Below, piece after piece: positions 40,294 through 50,959 of a DNA stretch of 64,000 nucleotides; position 1 is the stretch's first letter; every line of letters begins with the position of its first letter. The translations under genes and the position numbers were made by a program. Under the pieces are notes generated by a model. The model worked only from the letters and a program-made list of their open reading frames with translations. It made no database searches and was not told where the DNA came from. Source of the stretch: Lineus longissimus (taxonomy: Eukaryota > Nemertea > Pilidiophora > Heteronemertea > Lineidae); the NCBI RefSeq assembly GCF_910592395.1, contig NC_088319.1, forward strand, positions 3,038,001 to 3,102,000. Reading direction: 5' to 3'.

Positions 40294-42262
40294 TTACAGT
40301 TGGAAATTTTGAATCATTTTTTCTATGGCACTTTCCTTGACGCCATCCAGGGTAAATGGCGGTGGGCCTTGAAATTTGACTTCCTCTAGTATGTACCTAT
40401 AATCAACAATTTCTGTGTCATCTCTTCGTGGCCAATCAAAGGTCGAAGTCCCACATTTCCTTTCAAGGAACTTGAACGTTGCATTATCAGCAGTTTTTTC
40501 AATGGCCCGCCCAATATAAAACTTCCCTTTTTTGAACCCCCTACCATAGAACAGCACGGCATAGTACCTGTTGACTTCTATAGACATTGGTGTTTTGCAG
40601 ATGTTACCAGGCAACCCGACTTCAGGTACCCATTCAATGTCAGAGTCATCATCAGATTCCATCTCATCACCACAGCTCATGCCCTCATCTTTATTTTCCA
40701 TAAATTTGGAAGCCCTCCACGCTTTCCACTGAAGATACTCATTTCGAGCATTGACATCCAGAGTATTCAAATCTTCAATGACTATGTCATAGCCTTCAGC
40801 CAAACGCTTTTCAAATTTTCTAATTGTCTCTGAATTTAGATTTGCTTCTAATTTTGAGACAATCTGGTTTGCTTTATTTTGTTGCTTGCCATGATCAAAC
40901 TCAACTTGTTTCCGCGAGTGGCATGAGCAAAAAACTTCGTCGCCAACTAATTTTGACCAGCAGAAACATGAAATTTCGCGGTGGAAGAGTTTTCCCTGAA
41001 AATCCTTGTAGGTCATCACCTGATGGATTTTCATAGTACCTGGTACTGGGTTTAGGGAAACATCTTTCAAGGAATCTACATTAGTGCTTATTTCCTCTGA
41101 CGTTATCTCATACATTGTAATATTGATTGTGTTTTGCACTGATTCCAACAACTGCTTGAGATCAATAATATCTTTACCATGGGCCACTAACTGATCTGCC
41201 TTGTTCTTTACAGCTGCCCCAATGCCATCAGCAGGGCCTTTGCCGTGACTGGCCTCCAGGAAATTGTACGTGACCAGGTCAAAGTTCCACTTTGTAAATG
41301 GTAGGGTTGAAACAAGATAGAAGTTAGTTTTGTTTCTGTACTGTGTTGTAGGGCCATCAGAAACAAAGTGAAGCCTCTTAATTCCCTTTTCAGAAAGATC
41401 ATTTAAAACCGGGGTGAGATGTGCCCAAACGGCTTCCGCACAGTGGCGTGGATCTGCACTCAGTGTGCAGTAACACTTTGTGACATGATCTTTGAGTGTT
41501 GCGTGGCATGTATGGAGGGAGACTTGTCTCCTACTGCCACCAAAGTGCATAGACTGAGTTTCTATTCCACCCTTGCACGCGTAATTTTCGCTGTAATCTA
41601 TTTGCAAGACACACTCGTCTGCCCTCAGATTCTGTTTCATGTGTTTGATTTGTTCGTACTGATGGAGAATTCTAAACTGATGAGGCATAAGCAGTGCAAG
41701 TTCTTTCTCGAAGAGCCTGCATAACTCAGGAGCTGTTGCTTTTTGCTCGACTTTCTTTGTCACTCTAACAGAAATTGTGTTTCCCTGTGGGTTAATTCTC
41801 TCTTCACTTACTGTCTGCACTTCTGAATAGATCACCGTCTCAGATGCCAAATTTGGATTATCAATTTCAACCTTGTACATCTGCCCCCATTTCCCTTTAC
41901 ATTTGTCACAGTCCTGATACATACAGGACTTTTCTGCTGTGGAACAGGTAATTTCTTTCATTACTTTGTAAGGATCCCCATACTTCAGTATTCCCATGGA
42001 ATGCAGCTTGGAGGCTTTCAACTCACAGTTTAGGCACAGCTTGCATTTCACAGTGTCCCTCTCATTGACCTTGGGGGCAACAACATAAAATGGTCTGTGC
42101 CTTGTGAAAGTTGTGTAGGAAATAGTTCTGCCCTTTTCTGCATTGAACTTAGCGTGTAGATTGATCATTGTGTCAACAAGATATCGCTTTTGCATTTTCT
42201 GCTGATTTCTTGTGATGGTTTCTTTTTTGCCAGCAGCTGGAACACTGTTGATGTCTTCTAAT
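40294..42262 (-). CDS. Transposase catalytic region (downstream of the nested insertion)
   Basis: A continuous open frame of about 650 residues of genuine transposase sequence, with no stops or frameshifts outside the insertion. The acidic triad candidates and SHGKG motif are intact. This argues that the element was active recently relative to its disruption. No intron is needed in this part. Confidence 0.85.
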
Positions 42263-43299
42263 GAAATGGCCAGGGCCATTGTGCTCACCTCATGTGGAGG
42301 AAAGATGGACAAAGAGCATGGTCTTGTGTCATGTAGTGTTAGGTTTGATGTAGGTCCAAGCAATTACAATTTCCCCAAAATTGTCAATTTACAGTACATT
42401 CGACCTCTGTGACCTTGAAAAGTAGGTCAAATCAAAGAAGACCCGGGTGACACATTGAATGGTTGTTAGAATTAGATGTACCTATGATATAAAATTGGTG
42501 CCAATCGGGCAAGTCATTACTAGGAATAATGGCATTTTGAAGAATTTAGGATTTGGCCCCCTCCCTGGAGGCCAAACGGCAAATCAGATCGCACCAAACT
42601 TCGGTACCTGAGATCACCTGACCAAGGGGTACATGTGTACTTAATTTGTGATCAATAGTCATTGCAGTTAAGAAACGTGCCATAGTTACGGCCTGACGGC
42701 GAATTTACGCCATTTGACCTCTGTGACCTTGACAAGAAGGTCAAATTAAAAACCTGTGTGACATATACTGTATGGTGGTTAGATGTACCCATGATATCAA
42801 ATTGGTGGCAATCGGGCAAGAAGTTAAGGAATAATCACATTTTTAAGGTTTTTGGATTTTGCCCCCTGGTGGTCAAGTGGTGAATCATATTGGACCAAAC
42901 TTTGGTCCCTGAGATCACCTGACTAAGGGGTAAATGTGTACCAAATTTGGTATCAATAGTCATTGCAGTTTAGAAACGTGCCATCGTTACATCCTAACGG
43001 CTAATTTACACCATTTGACCTCTGTGACCTTGAAAAGGAGGTCAAATCAAAAACCCGGAGGATATATGATGCACCTTTGCTAGAAGTACCTACCATATTT
43101 TTTTCAAAATTTCCCGACTACTATTAAGGGAGATATTGCATATTTTCACTTTTAACGTTTGTCCCCCTGGTGGCCAAACCATGAAACGAATCGGACCGAA
43201 ACTTGGTCTCCCAGGTGTCATTACATAAGGGTACATGTGTACCAAGTTTCAACTCAATAGCTCTAACAGTTACGAAACGTGCCCTGCTAACGGACGACG

Positions 43300-43376
<77 letters not shown>

Positions 43377-43432
43377 ACGACGGACGCCACGGTATGGGAT
43401 AAGCTCACCTCTGCTAAGAGGTGAGCTAAAAA
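42262..43432 (-). mobile_element. Foldback-family (GAC/GTC) repeat nested in the transposase gene
   Basis: The block runs from a terminus reading ggccagggccattgtgctcacc to a (gac)n tract (about 43300-43375) and a gtgagctaaaaa end. It contains about three 300-bp tandem units, each with ccccctggtggcc and a TGACCT-rich block. The same termini occur at 8491-11588 and 20108-21148. The flanks resume transposase coding on both sides. Read as protein it gives a meaningless run of arginines. Confidence 0.8.
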
Positions 43433-44799
43433 GAATGCCTCGATTTCATTAGCTATCTGCTTTTCACTTTGTTTTCTTTTGTAATCAAGGACTGAACTGT
43501 TAGAACCAATGGTGGATTTAACAACCTTTTCAATTCCATACCTTGTCAAGCCAATCTGTTGTTTGGCCTTTGATATCAGCTTGTACTTCTTCAACAGTTT
43601 TCCACACAAGGCCCGGTGGAGAACATGAGCTTTCTTATGCTTCTTAGCTCCTTCTTTAAATTTACTTCTTAATTCAGCAGAGATTGTATAGCTGAAAACT
43701 AATTGTTTTCTTACATCTTCCCTATTCCCAACTTTTAAAAGAGCATTTGCCTTGGAGGCTGGGGAGAATTCAATAGACTCTGATTGAAGTCCTTTATTTT
43801 CATTTCTTTGAGATTCAGCTGCAAGTCCAGAACCTTCATTACCTGTTTCCCTCTGAAACTGCCTTTTCAACCTTCTTAATCTCAATTTCATGTCATGGCA
43901 TTCTTTTTCAAGATTGTTTATGTAGGCCTTCTGTTTGTCGATAGTTCTGTAAGCCTTTCGTTCCTCCCTCCTAACCTTTCTTCGACCAGCTCGTTTCTGA
44001 TGAGAAGCCACTAGCCCTTGTTCCAATACTAAGGGCTCAGGGGTTGCAGGTGGAGTATCCATAGCCTCCTCAGCTGCAGTATCTGCTTCTTCATTGATCT
44101 GGAGAAGATTAACAAGAAAATATTCCTAGCTTTACTACAGTCAAAGCTAATGTGGACCTTTATAGCAAACCATTTCCAAATCACAGGGGCCCATGAAATA
44201 TTGTTTCCTATCATACATGATTAATCAGATTTACAGGCCACTCAGTTGTCAGTGTAAACAAAAATCTTCTCCTATCTGAGGGGTGAAAGCAACTGCTTCA
44301 AACATTGTGCATCTCTCACTTTTATACCAACCCAGCCTAAACCTGGAGGCTAGAGGGTTAAAGGAAACAAAAAATTTTGGGGTTTAAAGCCGGTTACCCA
44401 CCTTGGCTTTTTGACGCTGGAGTCTTTTATCAATTTTCCATTGTCTTCTGAGGCGACGTTGATCTCTTGGTTTCATATTCTTTATGTTTCGGATTTTTCC
44501 AGCTTCTTTTCTTCTATTATACCTCTCTCTTTCTTTTTGCTTGTAGGCTTCATGGGCCTGAGGATCAGACTTCATTTTTTCCCTGTAGCGTCGCATAGCC
44601 TCAACATTTGACTTCTTTTTTGGAGGCATTTTTGTTCACTGAAAGGTAAAAACATTTGTGAGATAGAATGGTGTGATGTTTGAGAACCATTGGTGGAATG
44701 GCACCATTGATTCCACTAGAATGCTAACCATAGGCCTATATACAGTCTAGTGGCATGGGGTGACCAACTAGGTAAACTTGGTAGGTGCCAGGGGGATAG

Positions 44800-45602
44800 A
44801 ATTCCATATTTGTCTTTACCGTTATGGGTTTTGTCTTTTCCGTAAGTGGATTTTATAACGGTAAAGACCATTGATGATAACGGTAAAGACACTTCTATCT
44901 TCTGTATGTCATTGTATGATAATTTTATGAATATTTTCAAGGCCTATAACCTGCGTGGACAACTCCTTTTCAAACCCCTTTTTGTTTCCTGGGGGTCACT
45001 GATGATTTGAATGACTTCTTACCATTTTGGTAAAGACAACCTATTTGTCTGACACTTACCATAAAACTTAAAAATTTTGCCACACTGACTTTCTGTGCAC
45101 AAAAAAAGTTTCAAAATGGCCTCCCTACATCCTGGTACTTCTGGAAAATGATCAGCACTCTCTATGATCATACAGATGAACTAAAATTTCTGCCAACAAT
45201 TTCTTGATAACGGTAAAGACAGACAGTCCAAATCACGAATAAATACATTTTTTTCGAATAATAAAGACCATACATATAAAATACATTCAATAAAGATAAC
45301 ATTTCTAATGGGCTGCTGCATTGATAAGTATTTCTCTCCTTTTTATGCAGAAAACCAGGAGATTGCAGTGACCGAAACCTTTTCACCATGATAATGGTAA
45401 AGACAAATGAACTTTGAAGTGTTTTTTTCTTTCGTGTAATTAACAGTTTATACACCTGGGGCAGAACAGCAAACTGAAAAGGATTAAGATTATTGTGACC
45501 AAACCTCAAAATCCATTTTTGCTGTTTCCCTGGCTTAAAAATGAGGTGAAAAATATATTTTGGTCTTTACCGTTATTATGCTGAACTTTTTGAAAATGGC
45601 CC
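44800..45602 (-). repeat. Right subterminal ACGGTAAAGAC motif array of the transposon
   Basis: Copies of (a)taacggtaaagac or its complement gtctttaccgttat appear near 44812, 44858, 44879, 45028, 45207, 45394 and 45563. They mirror the left end and support a binding-site role during transposition. Confidence 0.7.
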
Positions 45603-45835
45603 ATATCTTCCAGTTCGTACTTAGTTTAAAAAGGTTGAATAGAAAGGGGACACAGGGGTACACATCCTGACAATATCAAGCCATTTCACTCGATACATAC
45701 TTACTTCCTTAATGGAAACATGCGTAAGGAGAAGTCGTGTTGTGGGCCCTGTTGGCAAGAAGATGAGGGGTAGAGTGTCTCAGTGATGCTTGTCCCGTCT
45801 ACCTCTCATATAGAGAAACAATGTTAACAAAGCCT

Positions 45836-46056
45836 TTAAAGGGGGACTATAGGCAGGAGCTAGGGTGTCCAATTGTTGGTCTTCAGGTGAATTATATGCA
45901 CAGTTTGAAGACTTGTTTGCGTATGATTCAGTGACGAATATCTTCAGCTTACAAGCCAGAATAGTTTTAATGTACTGTGAGATGGAAGAGACCCCCAGTG
46001 GTGACGTTGTGTAACTTTATCGTGCCTACCTGGCTTCTGCCTATAGTCTCTCTTTA
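45836..46056. repeat. GGGGGACTATAGGCAGGAGC MITE family, copy 6
   Basis: ttaaagggggactataggca to tctgcctatagtctctcttt. Confidence 0.82.
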
Positions 46057-46346
46057 AGGCCGTGATTACATTGAGTTCATGTTTTCACATGTGACGTGTC
46101 ATTGTTCACTTTTGATGCGTGACATGAAAAACAACAAGTCATTTCTAAAGAGCGGTCTACATACGATTCACGAAGTCACTTTTCACCCACACGTTGTGTT
46201 TTCGAGCATGAGTCAGTTAACTCGTGACACGTGAAACATGAACAGAGACAACGTTAATCGATCAATCAATCAATCAAAATGATGGTGTTTATAGTGCCAG
46301 TATCCACGAAAGTGATCAGTGACACTTAACATTATACCGAGCAAAG

Positions 46347-46765
46347 ATATAAGCCGCACTTACACCACCTGAAAATGGACCACCAATCATGGTTCGGGAA
46401 CCAATGCCGCACCATCGAAAATCCACCAAGCGCTTACACCAGCGCTGTAGCTAGTTATAAAATCCGGCTACAGATGGCGCGCAAACAATAAGCAGAACGC
46501 AGAAAGCCTAGGCAGAAAGCGCCATTTCGAAAGCGCCGCCTGGAGCCGAACCATCTAACTAGCTAATTGCCGATCCATTTGCGCTTACACCACGACAAAG
46601 CCGAGCTTTTAACAAGCCGGGCGAATTTGGACCATCAAGCTTGGTGGGACAAATTCGCTCGGCAATTTGTATCGGCAATGGATTGCCGAACCAATTTGTC
46701 GCGGCAATGTGGTGGTGTAAGTGCAATTGGTCCACCAATATTTCGTGGTGTAAGCGCAGCTATAG
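46347..46765. repeat. MITE with CGCACTTACACCAC ends, nested in a retroposon
   Basis: atataagccgcacttacacc and ggtgtaagcgcagctata are inverted. The flanks (gtagtgttta-type 46270-46346 and gacccgtggagacaggggtg 46777-46890) look like one interrupted retroposon. Confidence 0.72.
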
Positions 46766-46899
46766 GTTTTTAAGTGACCCGTGGAGACAGGGGTGCTGGT
46801 AGTGTCCGCAAGCTGATTGGCAGTCGGTTCCACAGCTTGGTGGCGATGCAAGAAAAGGCTCTGTCTCCAAAAGGTCATTATAAACCAGCCCTTGGCTGC

Positions 46900-48860
46900 T
46901 CAAAAAGCAAACCATCTGAAGATCTTAAAAGTGCGGTCGGGTTGCTTAACCCTATATAAACTTGGCTTATACCATTAAAAGGCCTGTTCAAATAAAGTTA
47001 CAAAGCTCTAGATTTAGAGCAAATTTTCTTCAGTAAATTCAAGATTGCATTATTTTTGTGAGATGCAGAAATAGTTTGGTACCTTGTCTCTTTGTGGCCA
47101 CCATGTGGGGCAGTCGTACTCATGATGTAGAATTTGAAGGTTTGGAGATCCATTATACATACATTTCTGCAATCTCATCTTGCATTTGGCAAATTGCTCT
47201 GAAAATTTTTGGTTCTGCCTTTGTTATTGTTGTACATCAAAATGTGTATGGAGCGTGTGTTGGTTTGAGTTATACATGTAGAGGTAATTATTTATTTTCA
47301 ATATTCATGGTTGTAATTGATCAAATTTAAAACTGGTCTGTTATACAGTTAGTCTATTTATGTACGGTCGAACCCAGCTATTACAAAACCATTTTCTTGA
47401 AGATCTCTGATATAAAATCCTAACTCGTTTAAAAAATTTTTTTTTAACGAAACTCATATAACGATGAAAATGCAATAAACAATGCACAAGAATGGGGTGT
47501 AACCTTAGGCCTACCTGAAATTCTCAAGCCTTGTCAAAAACTGTCTTGCAATCGCAACAGTGGCAAAAATCGTTATCAGAGGTCAGCGTTAGTTTGATAC
47601 TACCAGTGGCGGTGCATGGTGTCAAGCAGAGGTACTATCCTCCTGGCAAGGTAAATCTGATGCCCAAGTTATCCCTTTGAAAAAATAAATTGTGCGAAAT
47701 TCAGTTTTAACTGGGTTCAACTATACAATGAAACTAGTTCATGTAATCTTACATATCGTTTTCTTCCATTATATTTTAAAATCTTAATCATTCCAAGTGG
47801 GTCCCATGATTTTTGAATAATTTTAACAATTTTATGAGAAATAAGCTTATACTGTGTGCTATTGAAAATCACTTGATACAATTTTATTGTGAAAAAAAGG
47901 CGAGGTGAGTTACTCAGTAAGAAGTGCTTCCTAATTGTTACCCGTTCCAGCAAAACCAGTCGCATGTCGCTCTGAGCTTGGCAGGTTGAAACAGACTGTT
48001 TGTTCATTTCACGATTGTCTGCCTTTTGTGAAATCTGACGCCATCAATTTCTTCTATTATCTCCTGGTGTCATCTAGGCTCATCTTATGTGCGACATGCG
48101 ACTAGTTTTGCTAGAACAGGTCACAATTTTGTTTACTGCGCGGTGTTAAGTAATAACCATGTATAGTAATGTAACTATCGGTAAAATTCATTGAGTGCTG
48201 TGCATGAAACTGATCATGGTTCATATGATAGTGTTTAAAATGTGTAATTTGAAAATCTACGTGTATATTTTCTCGTAAATGAGTTTTAGAAAGTTCAAGT
48301 TTTGGGTTTATTTACGCACGGGAAAATCTAAAAAAAGACACAAGTCAAAGAAATCTGTCTGGTTATCAGATGTATGTTGTCTTAAATAATTCATTTTAAT
48401 GATGTGTAGTACATAAATGTTACTCTAAACTTAATTTTCCAGATTTGAAAGGTTGCATCCAATTGCCAATTGGGCATCTCTATTTCGCCAGTGCCATACA
48501 TTTATCACTTTGTCTTTTAAAACTACAAATGTTTATAAGGTGCTTTGCTAGTATGGATACTACATACATGTATAAACCCTGTGTTTTCCTATCAAAAACC
48601 TTTGGACTATTAAGGAGATTTGGAAATACTACAGCAGGATGTACATGTTTAGCTTCCATTGATAATTCTCAACATTTTCATAATGGACGCCAGCAAAAGA
48701 GATGCATTTGTATTCTCCTCTTAAGCACTTTCTACGGTGATTATTTATGAATATTATTTATGATTATTGCATCCAAAGTCCCTTCGACACCAACACCCAA
48801 CAGCTAAAACTACTCATATTTGTAATAATTTAAAATTGCAATTTATTATTATTCATTTTG
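46900..48860. other. Gene-less AT-rich spacer
   Basis: Contains the fragment 47595-47692 of the AAAGGGACAACTTGGG element (ggcggtgcatggtgtcaagc, cccaagttatcccttt). Nothing else recognised. Confidence 0.45.
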
Positions 48861-48867
48861 TAAACCA

Positions 48868-49036
48868 CTAAAATTTGCAAGCAATCTATCTTCACAGATT
48901 ACGAGAAATTCAAATTGCTGAAAAAATTGTTTGATAGGAAAATGACAGATTTGCAATCTGCCAAAATGAACAGAGCGAATTTTATTTTTTTCAGAAATGT
49001 TTGCAATTGCAAACAAAGGGGTGCAAATTTTAGCGG
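48868..49036. repeat. MITE with TTGTAAACCACTAAAATTTGCA ends
   Basis: ttgtaaaccactaaaatttg and caaattttagcggtttacaa are inverted, and gcaattg-type short motifs fill the interior. Confidence 0.7.
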
Positions 49037-49044
49037 TTTACAAT

Positions 49045-49251
49045 AGAGTCCAAATCACAATTGACCTCCATCTGCTTCGCGTCAGTGACGTGCAAGGTAC
49101 GCGCCAAGTTGCGCGCCAGTGATGTACTAATCTCTCTTCATGTACATGTATGTATAGCCATGGATGTATGCGTGACCTTACACACGACCTACACACTGGG
49201 TAACACGTCAATGACGCGAAATTAGGGATGACAATTGTGATTTGGACTGTA
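49045..49251. repeat. MITE with AGTCCAAATCACAATTG ends, copy 2
   Basis: gagtccaaatcacaattgac and gacaattgtgatttggactg, with cgcgtcagtgacgtg inside. Confidence 0.83.
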
Positions 49252-49619
49252 TCTTCTTGTAGAATTTGCCCGTTATGTTCATAAAAGGTTCATATAATTA
49301 TGATAGAAATTAATTTTGTAGATAATGTAATTATCAACCGTAACTCATGCCGGTTTGTGAAAATGAATATAATATGCCTTACGTATTTTTATATCAAGTT
49401 CTGCTTGGCTTTTATTCATTTCAATGATTATTCTTTAAGTTTAATCAAAACTGACCTCACAGCAAAAGTTGGTACGTATCTCGTCTGCTTGACTTGACTT
49501 ACCGGTACTTGGCTTAAATCCTGTGACTCCAATTCCTGGGTAGATGCAGTCCATTTCGTCATCCTGATGTTCCTCGTGCGGGACGGTGACCTGACGAGGC
49601 CTGTCTTCTGCGTCCGGAG

Positions 49620-50130
49620 TCATAGTCCTGGGCAGATCTCTCCACTTGGGTCCAGTTCATTCCTATCGTCATGCGTCACTACCATCGAGCGGAGTGATTT
49701 AGCGATCTCAAAACAAGCTTTACCGACCTCGTACGGGCGGAGGTAACTGATGCAATACCGCTGGAAGTTCAGTATGATCGTCGTAACCTCGTATTCTGTC
49801 GTCGCCATGTGGTCCTTTGGCTGTCTGGGCGCCAGCCGTCTGCCGCCTGCCTTGAGGGTTCAACCTGAGTGCATGCTCGGTACTTTCTCAGGGTGTGGCC
49901 GAGTCAGTTGTACTTCCCTTGCTGGACCTGCAGTTCTATCTTCTGGTTTCCTCTCCCACGTGTCGTCTGCGGTTGTCAATAATAAACCATAGATTGGTAC
50001 GTTGTCATCCCGGCAGATGGCATTGAGTTGGCTCATTCTGATGCATGGTTTTTGTGAGAGTTCAAGAACGTTACCCGTCCTGGATGGCGCCCTGTATGAC
50101 CTCCAACGCACCAGTCAGGAGGTCCTTCCC
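49620..50130 (-). pseudogene. Unidentified, probably degraded coding patch
   Basis: On the minus strand, 50130-50075 reads GKDLLTGALEVIQGAIQDG after a plausible acceptor. One base out of frame it continues as LSQKPCIRMSQLNAICRDDN then VPIYGLLLTTADDTW to 49860. A further frame, 49808-49620, reads IILNFQRYCISYLRPYEVGK and on. The run has protein-like composition, and 'vPiYGl' followed by a Trp recalls the end of PD-(D/E)XK-type nuclease folds, but no catalytic residues are seen. The gap between the first two blocks (about 31 nt) is too short for a normal intron, so a frameshift is more likely. Low certainty. Confidence 0.35.
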
Positions 50131-50249
50131 CTGTTTTAGACAAAAAATTAAGATTTTAGACGCAGTGAATGTGGTTTTTTGGTCCGAACAGATCGTTTCT
50201 ATTCAACGCCTCTCTACTAGAGTAGTTTAATACTTGTCAGTCGGGGGTG

Positions 50250-50948
50250 GTCCCGAGATTGTCCCCCTTTGGAGAGATTAGATTGTTCCTGTTTCTCCAC
50301 AGTTCTGGACGGCTCAGAGTTGTGCAGGAAAGGGGGAATGGTCTTTTTCGGGTCGCCATGCAGGGTAGACCAAAAAAGAAGAAAATGTGCCCCTGGAAAA
50401 GTATCAGGCCGTAACGGATTATCGTATGGTGTTACAGAGGCCATGACCGTCTACTACCTAGAGAATAAGGCGCATAACATATCCTTTGTTCCTCAGCGTC
50501 CAGTGTCCTCAGCCATTCAAACTTCCACTACGGAATATACCAAAAATTGCCCGAGAGAGACACCTATATTTTGTAGCCGGATTTGCGATGGGGCTTTTTA
50601 TGACGAGAGACGTCGGGGCAGGTACCACCCCAAGAAAACAGTTTCACCTCATATATAGGCCTACCATTGATGAGAGTTGGAATGAATGTCACATTCCATT
50701 TGCATTTGACGCTGAAAAGAATACTCCTATCTGTACAAGAAGTAAAGCGGATCGGAGCCTACAATATTTCAATGGGCAATACCCCGACTGGCTACACTCG
50801 GTCTACGATATGCCTCTTGATTCTAACCACCATGCGCTACTGGGTTCCGCGTAAAAAGCTTTCTATCCGAGGTCACAACGCCTACAGCACTGTACAGTGG
50901 AAGGGAAACGAGGTTGTGACGCGAGCGCTCAGCCTCATATCGTTCTAA
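50250..50948 (+). other. Stretch open in several overlapping plus-strand frames, unidentified
   Basis: Three overlapping frames of 129, 122 and 93 codons (50269-50658, 50486-50854, 50667-50948) cover this stretch. None matches a family I recognise. It could be a frameshifted gene remnant or chance in a less AT-rich patch. Confidence 0.25.
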
Positions 50949-50959
50949 TCACCGATCAT

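Larger units (their letters stand above)
40294..44629 (-). pseudogene. DDE-type transposase gene, broken by a nested repeat
   Basis: Exon 1 (44629-44402) encodes a very basic N-terminus (MPPKKKSNVEAMRRYREKMK); donor GCCAAG|gtgggt. Exon 2 starts at 44098 (acceptor ctccag) and encodes a coiled-coil-like, Lys/Arg-rich part until the reading frame enters foldback repeat DNA at about 43432. The catalytic part resumes after the repeat and runs to the stop at 40294. In the long 40294-42363 frame, a Cys-rich cluster (C-x2-C-x2-C, then C-x5-C-x2-C) precedes the candidate acidic residues: Asp256 in QIDYSENY, Asp336 in FVSDGP, and Glu370/Asp379 around EASHGKG..ADG. A C-terminal FYGRGFKKGKFYIGRAI block follows. 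The first roughly 34 residues of that frame and the Arg-repeat tail of the upstream frame come from the inserted repeat and are not transposase. Family resemblance is to cut-and-paste transposases; exact superfamily unassigned. Confidence 0.85.
38768..45602 (-). mobile_element. 6.8-kb DNA transposon with 40-bp TIRs and ATAT target duplication
   Basis: Left end 38768-38807 and right end 45563-45602 are perfect 40-bp inverted repeats (starting gggccattttcaaaaagttc). Both flanks show ATAT (38764-38767 and 45603-45606), a 4-bp target duplication. Subterminal regions are filled with ACGGTAAAGAC-type motifs in both orientations. The minus strand carries the transposase gene (44629 to 40294). A foldback-family repeat (42262-43432) has inserted inside the element and broken that gene, so this copy is not autonomous. 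The superfamily cannot be assigned from sequence alone; 4-bp duplications occur in several. Confidence 0.92.

Noticed and set aside
43203-44062. Arginine-repeat proteins on both strands
   Set aside because: They translate the (gac)n microsatellite of the foldback repeat; the flanking real codons belong to the transposase.
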